64,000 nt of DNA from an uncultured Lachnospiraceae bacterium. GTDB lineage: Bacteria; Bacillota; Clostridia; Lachnospirales; Lachnospiraceae. The stretch spans positions 7,769 through 71,768 of the forward strand of contig CAJUDH010000017.1 in assembly GCA_910584845.1 (NCBI GenBank). Reading direction: 5' to 3'. This document shows, piece by piece, positions 35,453-44,390 of the stretch; the stretch's first letter is position 1, and each line of letters begins with the position of its first letter. Under the pieces are notes generated by a model. That model had not been told where the DNA came from. It saw nothing but the letters and a program-made list of their open reading frames with translations, and searched no databases. The position numbers and the translations under genes are program-made.

Positions 35453-36397
35453 TTAATCCAACATCAACCTTGCCGCACCGTAGATCCCCGCATCATTTCC
35501 CAATTTTGCCAATCCAATTTTCCCCTTATTTTTGGAGATAGGAGAAAAATGGTCATAATATTTATCTATGATGTCAATTAAAAATTGACCTGCTTTTGAG
35601 ACGCCGCCACCAATAACAAACATTTCCGGATCCACAGTCATGGCTACCTGAGCCAACATAAGCCCAAGATAACGCCCGACAATTTCCGTAACCTCCAAAG
35701 CGAGGGCATCCCCGGCCTTTGCCTCATCTAAGACATCTTTGGCAGTTATATTGTCTCCATATTTCCTCATTGCAGAAGGAGTAGAAGAGGCAGCTATTTT
35801 TCTTCTGGCTTCTCTGGCTATTCCTGTAGCGCTAGCCACCTGCTCTACACAGCCTACCCCGCCACAGTTGCAATGTTCCGTTTCTTCGTCACGGACATGT
35901 ATATGGCCAATCTCTCCACCTAATCCATGTTTTCCGGCAATAATTTTTTCATCTATAATTACACCGCCGCCAACACCAGTCCCCAAAGTCACCATTACAA
36001 TATCCGTATAACCTTTACCGCCTCCTTGCCACATTTCTCCCAAAGCTGCCACATTGGCGTCATTACCACTTTTTACCGGAAGGCCCGATAGTAGTTGGCT
36101 TAATTCCTTTTGGGGATTCATATCCCTCCAACCCAAATTTACACAAACTTCCACATATCCATCTGGCATCACCGGGCCTGGTACACCCATTCCGGCGCCT
36201 GCTACATCCTCCATAGGAATATTTTTTTCCTTTAACACAGACTTAATAGAAGCAGCAACATCTTCCAAAATATATTTACCGCCTTCCTCTTTGCGGGTAG
36301 GCACTTCCCATTTGTCCAAAAGCCTGCCGTCTACGGTAAATAGGCCCAGCTTTACAGTAGTCCCCCCAATGTCAATACCAATACATTTTTTTTCCAT
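35453..36397 (-). CDS. glcK: glucokinase, ROK family
   Basis: This 314-residue protein phosphorylates glucose to glucose-6-phosphate with ATP. The phosphate motif IGIDIGGTTVKLGLF is at residues 6-20. TLGTGVGGGVIID (about residue 138) and the ROK zinc motif HCNCGGVGCVEQVAS (about residues 173-187) follow. There is no N-terminal HTH, so it is a kinase and not a NagC-type regulator. AAGGAGGAAAG precedes the ATG. The product feeds Pgi, encoded at 20060. Confidence 0.95.
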   Translation of the reverse strand: MEKKCIGIDIGGTTVKLGLFTVDGRLLDKWEVPTRKEEGGKYILEDVAASIKSVLKEKNIPMEDVAGAGMGVPGPVMPDGYVEVCVNLGWRDMNPQKELSQLLSGLPVKSGNDANVAALGEMWQGGGKGYTDIVMVTLGTGVGGGVIIDEKIIAGKHGLGGEIGHIHVRDEETEHCNCGGVGCVEQVASATGIAREARRKIAASSTPSAMRKYGDNITAKDVLDEAKAGDALALEVTEIVGRYLGLMLAQVAMTVDPEMFVIGGGVSKAGQFLIDIIDKYYDHFSPISKNKGKIGLAKLGNDAGIYGAARLMLD

Positions 36398-37038
36398 ATG
36401 CTTTCCTCCTTTTCACTTAAACCAAATATCCCTTCTAAATAAAAATAGATATTTGTTAATTGTAGTATAAAATAAAGTTTTTTTAATTGCAAGTAAAAGG
36501 TAAAATTTCCTAATCTAACCACAATAGCTAGATTATAGATTGTTTTGTAAAAGAAAAGAAGGAATAAACCCAAATCACCGCCTTTTAGTAAATAGAGGTA
36601 CACAGGAAAATGGCGTATATTGCGTGCGATTTATTTTGCCTTCTTTTTTAATTGAAAATCCGGCACTTTGGTTTGCAGCTTACTTACTTTAGATGTTTCT
36701 TTCTACCGGATGCCAAAATCATGTGTTCCGGACCTATTGCCGAAATAGTAATGCAACAATTTTATAAATTCAAGATGCAAAAACATATATCTTATTGCAC
36801 ATTAAAAATGCAATAGCAACAAATTTAAGTTATTTCACTTGGAATGAATGAGAAAATAATTTTTTAACTGCTGTAAAAAACATAACGATTAACAACACTA
36901 ATTTATACATTCTATTTAGTATCTACGTTTCACGTGAAACATAACTAAAATAGAATAACATATATTGATAAGTAATAAAATCTTATGCATAATAGGATTG
37001 TAACTGTTTTGTACATATTATACTAAAGGAGTAATGCC
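36398..37038. other. AT-rich intergenic region with a parS site
   Basis: This 641-base AT-rich spacer separates divergent glcK and the DUF554 gene. It carries a parS-like site at 36926-36941. No supported coding frame was found; a leftward frame at 36352-36603 has only a composition artefact. Promoters for both genes must lie here but were not defined. Confidence 0.5.
36926..36941. promoter_or_regulatory. parS site (15 of 16 match)
   Basis: CGTTTCACGTGAAACA differs from the Bacillus parS consensus TGTTTCACGTGAAACA only at the first base. It binds ParB/Spo0J for origin segregation. Confidence 0.85.
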
Positions 37039-37737
37039 ATGCCAATCGGTGTATTAATTGATTCTTCTTCTATTCTAATCGGTGGTATCATTGGGGCTAT
37101 TGCGGGAAATAAAATACCGGAAAAAATTAGTAATTCGCTTACGGGTATTTTTGGGCTTTCCGCTATAACTATGGGTATCACTTTAATTATTCAAATGGAC
37201 GCGTTAACTGCAGTAGTCATGTCCCTTATTGTAGGAACCTTATTAGGAGAATGCCTTAATCTTGAAAATTCTTTAATAAGGGGGTTATCTTTTTGTGCTT
37301 CCAAGCTTCCCGGAAAGGATTTATCCAAAGAACAAATGGATAATCTGATTAGTATGATTATTCTTTTTTGTTTTAGTGGAACCGGAATTTTTGGGTCTAT
37401 TAACTCAGGAATATCCGGTGATCATACGATTTTAATTGCAAAGTCCATTATGGATTTTTTTACTGCTATTATTTTTGGCGCTATAACAGGATATTTAGTC
37501 AGTGCTATCGCAATACCTCATATAATCCTAAATGTGTTTTTATTTTTCTTTGGTAGTTTACTTTTTCCTTTGCTTACCGATTCTATGGTACAAGATTTTA
37601 AAGCAGTGGGAGGGATTATTACTTTTGCAGTAGGATTAAAAATTTCTAAAGTACGCCATTATCAAGTATTAAACATGGTGCCTGCTTTAATTTTAGTATT
37701 TGTTTTTTCAAAACTTTGGAGTTTATTACCCTTTTAA
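37039..37737 (+). CDS. DUF554 family membrane protein (YqgA-like)
   Basis: This 232-residue protein has about six or seven membrane helices and is glycine rich. The N-terminus VLIDSSSILIGGIIGAIAGN and the segment VGTLLGECLNLENSLIRGL fit DUF554. The family is an integral membrane protein of unknown transport function. AAAGGAGTAATGCC precedes the ATG. Codon use here is more AT-rich than in the sugar-nucleotide genes, as is the flanking DNA. It is monocistronic. Confidence 0.88.
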   Translation: MPIGVLIDSSSILIGGIIGAIAGNKIPEKISNSLTGIFGLSAITMGITLIIQMDALTAVVMSLIVGTLLGECLNLENSLIRGLSFCASKLPGKDLSKEQMDNLISMIILFCFSGTGIFGSINSGISGDHTILIAKSIMDFFTAIIFGAITGYLVSAIAIPHIILNVFLFFFGSLLFPLLTDSMVQDFKAVGGIITFAVGLKISKVRHYQVLNMVPALILVFVFSKLWSLLPF

Positions 37738-38227
37738 CTTTGCTTATTTTTAATTTATATTATAAAATTCGTTTACCATTGTTATCCTCAGTGAATAAGA
37801 GAATATGGCTTTGCACCACAAATTCGCGATTTTGCTGCGTTACTGTTGCTTGACTTATGTCCAGTACGCTCCGCTCCAAGCCTTACAAAATAGCAAATCT
37901 GAGGCACAAAACTCCTTCAGACCCAAGTACCGGATCTTGGTAGATGGCAAGGTAACGGAAGGAGGCTTACTGAAATACGCCGGCTGACGGCATTAATATC
38001 AATGGATGTCCGCCACGTCTTATTTTCTGACTTGCCAGCCGTCAAAAACCCATACTCAAGGTTCGAAAAGCCCCTAGTTTTATAGTGTTATGATTTTGCA
38101 AGGCGCTTTAATAAAGTATACTAAACGTAAACCATATGATAACAATGCTTCAGTATCTAAACTCTGTGGTGTAAAATTATGTGCTCCTGTCTACAAATAA
38201 CTACAAATCGGAATTGAACCAATTAAA

Positions 38228-38264
38228 ATTCCCCCTAAAATATTATCCTATATTTTAGGGGGAA
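38228..38264. terminator. strong AT-flanked hairpin
   Basis: ATTCCCCCTAAAATA and TATTTTAGGGGGAAT pair exactly around a short loop. There is no long T-run, but the stem is stable. It may insulate the parS site from neighbouring transcription. Confidence 0.55.
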
Positions 38265-38292
38265 TAACAATATACAACCATAATAACAACAA

Positions 38293-38308
38293 TGTTTCAC
38301 GTGAAACA
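38293..38308. promoter_or_regulatory. parS site (perfect)
   Basis: TGTTTCACGTGAAACA is the exact 16-bp Bacillus-type parS palindrome. It lies beyond the 3' end of the parA-parB operon. Confidence 0.93.
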
Positions 38309-38615
38309 TTTCTAACAACCTTTTCCAAAATTGTTAACATTTCACTGTCGAAACAATTTTAGAAAATTATGTTATCGTCCATATAAAATTTATAAATACA
38401 AATATATCTTAATTCCGGTACCATTTAAATTAGAAATCCTAAGTAAAAAATGCTTCAACCCTTAATTACCTGACCGGACCCAATGATTAAGCAGAAAAAT
38501 AATCCGTTCAAGATATACTTCGATAGACAATAACGCTGCCGATTTCCAAAAACGCTACATAGAGCCTGTACCCGCCTTGTCTATAAATCGATATTAATTT
38601 TCAAAACAAAATCCA

Positions 38616-40274
38616 TTAATTCATATAGATCCTTTTACTATTCGGAATCACTAAAGCATCTGTCCATAAAACTTCTGTTGATCCTTCATTACTCCCGAAA
38701 TCCTGCCAATAGCAATATACTTGATTATCTTGCACCATCACAAACTTTAAAAAATCATTCCCACTGGTTTCTTTACTGGAACGGAGTTCCTTATCATCCA
38801 GATAACTCATTTGGCCATCTAACGAAATTACAGCAATTACCCCTTGCCTATTCTCCCCTTTCTCTAAGAGATAATCAGCATAAATACTTTTATTTTCTTC
38901 ACAATAATACATTTGTGTAATACGCCCAGGAAATTCAACACTTATCCTTTTTGGTTTTTCTTCACCAGTTAAAGGTTTCCTATAAATCCTGCCAAAATTT
39001 CTGGAACCTTCTTTACGGGTACATACACTGTAGTAGATCTCATTATTTGCAATGCAAAAACTATCAATAGACATTTTCTCTTCTAAAAAAATCTCCTCCA
39101 TTCCATTTACTTTTTGAAATATCCCAGTCCGCCCTTCATCAATGGATTTTAATAGATAGTTCCGCCCGTCCTTTTCCCTTTCTGCAGGCATCAAGTCAAC
39201 GATACAATCTCCATCCATTATATAAATCCGGTCTTCATAGAAGATATGATTATTCTCGTCTTTCTCCATAGATCTACCCAGAGAATCTTTTAAATACAAT
39301 TTTCCGTCCTCCGCATAAATTTGGATTCCAGGATATATTGTTTCAAAAGCAAGATTATCATCTAAAGTTTGAAAACCTCCAAATCTTGCAAAACAAATTT
39401 TATTGTTCCACAAACAATAATCATCTACTTCCCTGGCAATCAATTCAATTTTAGTATGGTCATTTTTGATACGGTACAAAGTATGATTTAAACTTTTTGA
39501 TGTATTGAATAACATGGTATCCTTACGTTCCGGGCAAGGAAGGTAATAGGTCCAATCTCCATAAACTTGAATTTCCGGGTTTTGAAAAGATTCTTCCCCT
39601 TCTTCCAAAGGAAGGGAATATAGTACTTGTCCAATCTCTGATAAATAAACTTCCTTACCATTTAGAATAATCCGATATTCGTCGTCATTTTTTGGGACTT
39701 CTATTTTATTTAATGTTAATGACTTTAAAAACGGTTCTTTTAGTATTTGCAATTGTTGACTTATTTTTTCCCAACCAAATATTACAATTCCAATAGCTGC
39801 TATGGATAGGGCAGTAGAAAAAAATATTCTAACTATTGTTAAAGATAAAAAGGATTCACTTTTTTCACCTAAATTTCCTTCTATATTCAATTGATCTTTT
39901 ATATCAAAGAAAATAGAAGCCTCATCTAATATCAAGCCAGCTTTTTTTTGTAATTCATCCCCCATCCCATCTTCTTTTCTTATCTCCTTTTCCATGGCAT
40001 AGGTAGCCCGTATCTTTTCAGATGGAACCTTCATTTCATTTTCGGCTAAATAATCCGCCTTCTTCTTTAACCATTCTAAAGAATCATGAAATCCTTTCGA
40101 TTGATCCATGAGGGGATAAAACTGCATATAAGTCAAAACTAATAACCTTTTTACTTTATCTACATCTGTAGTCAAATATTGTATATGCTGGCATAATTCC
40201 TTATATGTGTAAATATAAATTTCTTCAAAGACTTCCCATTTATCTTTGTCCCTTAGATTCTTCTGCCCCTTCAT
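38616..40274 (-). CDS. membrane protein: sigma-like N-terminus, one TM, propeller-like C-terminus
   Basis: This 552-residue protein is of unknown function. Residues 10-80 (FEEIYIYTYKELCQHIQYLT, DVDKVKRLLVLTYMQFYPL, SLEWLKKKADYLAENEM) resemble ECF sigma region 2. No region 4 helix-turn-helix is evident. A membrane helix lies at about 150-170 (IVRIFFSTALSIAAIGIVIFG). About 370 residues of repeated beta blocks with Tyr/Trp follow, propeller-like. The order suggests a cytoplasmic sensor or partner domain and an outside propeller. It is 25 bases after the DUF4446 gene in the parAB operon. Confidence 0.7.
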   Translation of the reverse strand: MKGQKNLRDKDKWEVFEEIYIYTYKELCQHIQYLTTDVDKVKRLLVLTYMQFYPLMDQSKGFHDSLEWLKKKADYLAENEMKVPSEKIRATYAMEKEIRKEDGMGDELQKKAGLILDEASIFFDIKDQLNIEGNLGEKSESFLSLTIVRIFFSTALSIAAIGIVIFGWEKISQQLQILKEPFLKSLTLNKIEVPKNDDEYRIILNGKEVYLSEIGQVLYSLPLEEGEESFQNPEIQVYGDWTYYLPCPERKDTMLFNTSKSLNHTLYRIKNDHTKIELIAREVDDYCLWNNKICFARFGGFQTLDDNLAFETIYPGIQIYAEDGKLYLKDSLGRSMEKDENNHIFYEDRIYIMDGDCIVDLMPAEREKDGRNYLLKSIDEGRTGIFQKVNGMEEIFLEEKMSIDSFCIANNEIYYSVCTRKEGSRNFGRIYRKPLTGEEKPKRISVEFPGRITQMYYCEENKSIYADYLLEKGENRQGVIAVISLDGQMSYLDDKELRSSKETSGNDFLKFVMVQDNQVYCYWQDFGSNEGSTEVLWTDALVIPNSKRIYMN

Positions 40275-40299
40275 ACCTGTCTTCCTCGTTTAAGTTATG

Positions 40300-40806
40300 C
40301 TATTCCCTATAGCCTAAAGCTTGTTCCAAAGCATTTTTTTCTTCGCTTCCCAATGAGATCTCTGTCTGCCCCCGGTCTACTTCTTTTAAATAGAGGTAGC
40401 AGCCTTCCCTACTATGGACTGAATTAATAATAAAACCAGTATTGGTATAATCCAACAAAGCAAAAGCAAAGCTTAAATTCCCCCCCATACCTTTAAATGC
40501 GTTATATTTCACCATACCAAATTTTTGGAAAGATGCCCTCATATTCTTATTGTTAATTCGAATTAAATCTTTATTTGCCCGATCCTGAGATTTTAATTCC
40601 AAAATATCTTCCATTTGATTGTAAATAATATCTTCTAATGTTTCTGCATCTTTCCCTCTCATAAAATAATCATATCTCCGATACAATTTTTTTATTTTAA
40701 AAATACAGACGATAACAACAATCAATAATATTATCGTCAAAATTGTCTGTGCAATAATAATATAAAAAGGGTCTATACCCAAATTATTTAATATACTACC
40801 ATTCAT
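40300..40806 (-). CDS. DUF4446 family membrane protein
   Basis: This 168-residue protein has an N-terminal membrane helix (IIIAQTILTIILLIVVIVCIF, residues 17-37), a charged coiled segment, and a compact C-terminal domain. That domain contains FGMVKYNAFKGMGGNLSFAFALLD (about residues 102-125) and GSEEKNALEQAL. This matches DUF4446, a family often found next to parB in Bacillota. Function is unknown. It follows parB by about 60 bases on the same strand. Confidence 0.87.
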   Translation of the reverse strand: MNGSILNNLGIDPFYIIIAQTILTIILLIVVIVCIFKIKKLYRRYDYFMRGKDAETLEDIIYNQMEDILELKSQDRANKDLIRINNKNMRASFQKFGMVKYNAFKGMGGNLSFAFALLDYTNTGFIINSVHSREGCYLYLKEVDRGQTEISLGSEEKNALEQALGYRE

Positions 40807-40869
40807 TTACTATCCACTCCTGTCCTTCGCAATCCTAAGGATTATTGCCCATGGCTGTTAATCCTTTTC

Positions 40870-41865
40870 TTAAAGGCTTTCTTGCTGAACAGACTCAATC
40901 AGTTCAACAATCCGTTCCAGTTCTGACTCAGAATAATATTCAATTTCAATTTTCCCTTTATTTCTATCCTTTCGATTAATATTGACTTTCGTTCCCATAA
41001 TTGTTTTCATACGGTCTTCCAAACTTTTAAAAATCAGTTCCAAAGCTTCGTCTTTATTTACTTTCTTCTCATCTTTTGGAACTTTCCCCAAAGCTTTCAC
41101 TGCTTTTTCTACTTCTCTAACGCTTAAATGTTCCTCCACAATCCTTACAGCTAAAGAAAGCTGCTGTTTGGGATCCGAAATAGCCAATAAAGCTCTGGCA
41201 TGGCCACTGGAAATAAGGCCATCTATTAGCATTTGTTGCACTTCCGGCACTAAATTTAACAAACGCATACTATTCGTAATTGTTGTACGGTTTTTTGATA
41301 CCCTTTCCGCAATTTCTTCCTGCTTCAGATGGAATTCCTGCATTAGCCGTTGATATGCAAGGGCTTCTTCAATCGGATTCAAATCTTCCCTTTGTACATT
41401 TTCAATTAAGGAAATTTCCACAGCTTGCTGTTGGCTATATTCCCGAATAACCACTGGCACTTCCTTTAATCCGGCCAGTTTAGCTGCCCTCCAACGGCGC
41501 TCACCGGCAATAATTTCATAATAGTCCTGTTTTTTCTGAACCAATAGTGGCTGCAATATGCCATACTGCTTAATGGACTCAGCCAATTCCTGAAGTTGTT
41601 CCTCTTTGAAATCTTTTCTTGGCTGTTCCTGATTCGGCTCAATTTTAGAAATCTTTATTACGATTTCACCAGATTCATTAACCATTTGCTGGATAACCTG
41701 GTTTGTTTTTCTTTCTTCTGTTTTGTCAATATTATTTTCCTCTACATTACCATTTTCTTTCTCCGCCTGTTCCGCCTTTTGTTCAGACCTTTCTTTAGCC
41801 ACTTCCTGAACAATCTCTTCTCCGAAAAACGCCCCTAAACCTTTTCCCAATCCCCTTTTTGCCAT
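40870..41865 (-). CDS. parB: chromosome partitioning protein ParB (Spo0J)
   Basis: This 331-residue protein binds parS and spreads as a CTP-dependent clamp. A GERRWRAAKLAGL box 2 is present near residue 121. ENVQREDLNPIEEA, the HTH (KQEEIAERVSKNRTTITNSMRLL) and SGHARALLAI follow. The C-terminal dimerisation part is basic. An acidic linker of about 45 residues near the N-terminus is longer than usual. It is 2 bases downstream of parA. Three parS sites lie in the window. Confidence 0.97.
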   Translation of the reverse strand: MAKRGLGKGLGAFFGEEIVQEVAKERSEQKAEQAEKENGNVEENNIDKTEERKTNQVIQQMVNESGEIVIKISKIEPNQEQPRKDFKEEQLQELAESIKQYGILQPLLVQKKQDYYEIIAGERRWRAAKLAGLKEVPVVIREYSQQQAVEISLIENVQREDLNPIEEALAYQRLMQEFHLKQEEIAERVSKNRTTITNSMRLLNLVPEVQQMLIDGLISSGHARALLAISDPKQQLSLAVRIVEEHLSVREVEKAVKALGKVPKDEKKVNKDEALELIFKSLEDRMKTIMGTKVNINRKDRNKGKIEIEYYSESELERIVELIESVQQESL

Positions 41866-41867
41866 AT

Positions 41868-42635
41868 TTAACGTTCTCCTCTGCTAATCACTTCTGCAGC
41901 CAACATCCGGTAACTTTCAGCTCCCGCAGAACGGGTATCATAAAGATTAATCGGCATCCCATGGCTAGGTGCTTCAGCTAATCTAACATTTCTGGGAATA
42001 ATTGTCTTATAAATTGCTCGATTTAAATAGTTTTTTACATTTTCTACCACTTCTAAAGAAAGGTTTGTCCTGGCATCGTACATCGTAAATACAACACCTT
42101 CCAGTTCCAGTTTTGGGTTTAACTTCTTTTTTACCAAATCCACCGTTTGTATAATCTGGCTTAAACCTTCCAAAGCATAATATTCACATTGGATTGGAAC
42201 CAAAACGGTATTTGCTGCTGTCAACGCATTAATAGTAAGTAAGTTTAAAGAAGGTGGGCAATCAATAATAATAAAATCATAATCCTCTTCCACCTTCTTT
42301 AATTCCTTCCGTAACATAGATTCTTTATCCGGTTCATCCAAAAGTTCAATTTCGGCTCCTGCTAAATCTACATCCGATGGAAGCACATCTAAATTCTCCT
42401 GTACCTCAGAAATAATGCATTCTTCAATACTGCATTCTTCCATTAACAGTTCATAAACCGTTTTGTCCATATAACCTTTTTCAAACCCCAAACCACTAGT
42501 GGCATTTCCCTGTGGGTCAAAATCCACAGTTAATACCCTTTGTCCAGCTTCCGCTAAACAGGCAGATAAGTTTATAGCTGTAGTCGTTTTTCCAACACCG
42601 CCTTTTTGATTCGCAATAGCTATTATTCTTCCCAT
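41868..42635 (-). CDS. parA: chromosome partitioning ATPase ParA (Soj)
   Basis: This 255-residue protein has the deviant Walker A KGGVGKTTTAINLSA (residues 10-24), VDFDPQGNATSGLG and the Walker B IIIDCPPSLNLLTINAL (about residue 123). It cycles ATP and works with ParB on parS, and in Bacillus Soj also controls DnaA. There is no N-terminal HTH, so it is the chromosomal small Soj type. The start follows a weak site (AAAGGGTAAAAT). A parS site is 120 bases upstream. Confidence 0.97.
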   Translation of the reverse strand: MGRIIAIANQKGGVGKTTTAINLSACLAEAGQRVLTVDFDPQGNATSGLGFEKGYMDKTVYELLMEECSIEECIISEVQENLDVLPSDVDLAGAEIELLDEPDKESMLRKELKKVEEDYDFIIIDCPPSLNLLTINALTAANTVLVPIQCEYYALEGLSQIIQTVDLVKKKLNPKLELEGVVFTMYDARTNLSLEVVENVKNYLNRAIYKTIIPRNVRLAEAPSHGMPINLYDTRSAGAESYRMLAAEVISRGER

Positions 42636-42754
42636 ATTTTACCCTTTTATTTTCGTTTATATGTAATCGAGACAAAGCCTAAACGTTACGGTTAGTTACA
42701 TTTATATCATATTTTTCTCCTTTTTCCTATATGCAAATAAAACAAATATAATAA

Positions 42755-42770
42755 TGTTTCACGTGAAACA
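42755..42770. promoter_or_regulatory. parS site (perfect) upstream of parA
   Basis: TGTTTCACGTGAAACA is an exact parS palindrome 120 bases before parA. ParB bound here could also repress the parAB promoter. Confidence 0.93.
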
Positions 42771-42774
42771 AAAA

Positions 42775-42840
42775 GGCAAAGGAGTTTCTGCTACAAGAGC
42801 AATCAGAAATCTTCTGCTTTTGCAGTTGAAACCCTTCGCC
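42775..42840 (-). terminator. long-loop terminator after the VOC gene
   Basis: On the minus strand GGCGAAGGGTTTC pairs with GAAACTCCTTTGCC (two mismatches) around a loop with its own short stems, then TTTTTG follows. It would end the leftward hydrolase-VOC transcript before parA. Confidence 0.55.
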
Positions 42841-42930
42841 ACCCGCTTTAATATATACATAGCATTTCTATGATACTATAATTCAATCGTTTCATTATGA
42901 TCCAAATATTTCCGGCCTATTCCATTTTGA

Positions 42931-43296
42931 TTATTTTGCCGGAACTACCTCTATCCAATATCCATCCGGGTCAGAAATGAAATAAATACCCATAGCCTCA
43001 TTTTCAAAGCAGATTATTCCCTGTTCTTTATGTTTTTGATGAAGCGTTTCATATTCATCAGTAACAAATGCCAAATGAAACTCGCACTCTCCAAGGTTAT
43101 ATGGCTCTTTTCGATCCCGCAGCCAAGTCAACTCTAAGGTAAAATCACTTTTACCATCTCCAAGATAAACCAATTTAAACGATTCATCAGAAGCCACTTT
43201 TTCTCGGACAGGTTCGAGATTTAAGGCCTCCTTATAAAATTTTAAACTTTTTTCCAAATCTAAAACATTGAAATTAAAATGGTTAAATAGAATCAT
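42931..43296 (-). CDS. VOC (glyoxalase/bleomycin-resistance fold) family protein
   Basis: This 121-residue protein shows the two beta-alpha-beta-beta-beta halves of a VOC domain. FNHFNFNVLDLEKSLKFYKEAL starts the first, and GIYFISDPDGYWIEVVPAK ends the second. Metal-ligand candidates are His6, Glu69 and the C-terminal Glu. It resembles lactoylglutathione lyase (GloA) in its end motif, but the substrate is not certain. The start is at 43296 because GGAGG lies directly before it. It follows a hydrolase-like gene by 20 bases. Confidence 0.87.
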   Translation of the reverse strand: MILFNHFNFNVLDLEKSLKFYKEALNLEPVREKVASDESFKLVYLGDGKSDFTLELTWLRDRKEPYNLGECEFHLAFVTDEYETLHQKHKEQGIICFENEAMGIYFISDPDGYWIEVVPAK

Positions 43297-43316
43297 ATTT
43301 TTTACCTCCATAATTA

Positions 43317-44255
43317 TTATCCGAAATAGGTTTTTATTAAATCATATAACTTTTCTGGGGCTTCCATCTGTGGTAATAATTTTGTTTTTGGTATTAAAGC
43401 AATTTCTACAGCAGAATTATAATCCTGATACTCTTTTAATTTTTCCCAAATACTTTCTGCTTTTTCTCCACCCACCAGACAAATACTATTATCAATCTTT
43501 TTTAAAGCATTAACAATATTACACTTCGTATAATTACATTTCTGGCTGGCATAAACCGATTTTGGTGAATATCCTAAATGGGCAGACTCATAATATGCAT
43601 CGATCCAGGAAGGTTCAATCAAACAAGTATCATAAAACCACCTTTGATAAAATTCCCCTTTGATCGCCTTCTTACTGGTAGCAATATGATAAAGAAGGGT
43701 ACCCAATATAGGAAAATCCACAACCATCTTATAAAATTTAGCCCGTTTCCCTGGTATCTGGCTATATTCCAATATACTGAAAGGATTAATCAACATTAAT
43801 TGGTCAAACAGGTCCGGATCATTTGCACAAGCCATTACCGGAATGGAAGCAGCCTCCCCGGAAGCAACCACATTCGTCCGATGTCCAATTTCCGACTTAA
43901 TAAAATCGGATATTAACTGCACATATAAATAATTGGTATAAGTCATATTTGGCTTTTCCGAATGTCCACACCCCATAAGGTCAACCGCATACACGGTATA
44001 GTTTTTCTGAAGGAGGGGGATCATCCGTTTCCACTCTTCACTACAAGATACCGCATTTAAATCATGAATTAATAAAAGAGGCTTTCCAGTCCCTGACTTC
44101 GTATAATTAATATCCCCAAAACGCCATTTATAACGGAGTGATTTTTGCAACTTGTTTTTAGAAATAGCATGAACTTTAACAAACTTATTTATAATTGCTG
44201 TAGAAACAATTGCACTAGTTGATAAAACACTTAAAGCAAATAATTTTCTTTTCAT
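43317..44255 (-). CDS. alpha/beta-hydrolase-fold protein lacking the catalytic triad
   Basis: This 312-residue protein has an N-terminal hydrophobic anchor (residues 4-22). It then has an alpha/beta-hydrolase core with LLLIHDLNA (oxyanion strand), VYAVDLMGCGHSEKP and FDQLMLINPF. Where the nucleophile GxSxG is expected it reads A131-S132-G133-E134-A135, so the serine is off position. Near the C-terminus the usual histidine in HxPHxExPE is replaced (KLLPQMEAPE), and the acid loop reads VGGEKAES. It is therefore probably a non-catalytic fold or a protein with an altered mechanism. Confidence 0.82.
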   Translation of the reverse strand: MKRKLFALSVLSTSAIVSTAIINKFVKVHAISKNKLQKSLRYKWRFGDINYTKSGTGKPLLLIHDLNAVSCSEEWKRMIPLLQKNYTVYAVDLMGCGHSEKPNMTYTNYLYVQLISDFIKSEIGHRTNVVASGEAASIPVMACANDPDLFDQLMLINPFSILEYSQIPGKRAKFYKMVVDFPILGTLLYHIATSKKAIKGEFYQRWFYDTCLIEPSWIDAYYESAHLGYSPKSVYASQKCNYTKCNIVNALKKIDNSICLVGGEKAESIWEKLKEYQDYNSAVEIALIPKTKLLPQMEAPEKLYDLIKTYFG

Positions 44256-44390
44256 GAATGCCTCCAGACATAATCTGAATATACCCCTTCACCCACAATC
44301 CTCATTGTTACATTTAGAATCTCCCTTTACTGTTTCGCTCCCCATAAAATAAGTATAATACAAACTTTCTTTTGTTACAATGGGAATCCT

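Larger units (their letters stand above)
37738..38615. other. long intergenic region with a repeat-like block, terminator and parS
   Basis: At about 37800-38070 there is a more GC-rich block. Its + strand is open for 60 codons (FAILLRYCCLTYVQYAPLQAL) without a ribosome site, and it contains GACGGC/GCCGTC pairs. It resembles a dispersed repeat or decayed gene. A hairpin terminator at 38228-38264 and a perfect parS at 38293-38308 follow. The rest, to the leftward gene at 38616, is AT-rich with no feature seen. Confidence 0.45.

Noticed and set aside
37805..37987. 60-codon rightward frame as a gene
   Set aside because: No ribosome site and no clear family; more likely a repeat-like block.
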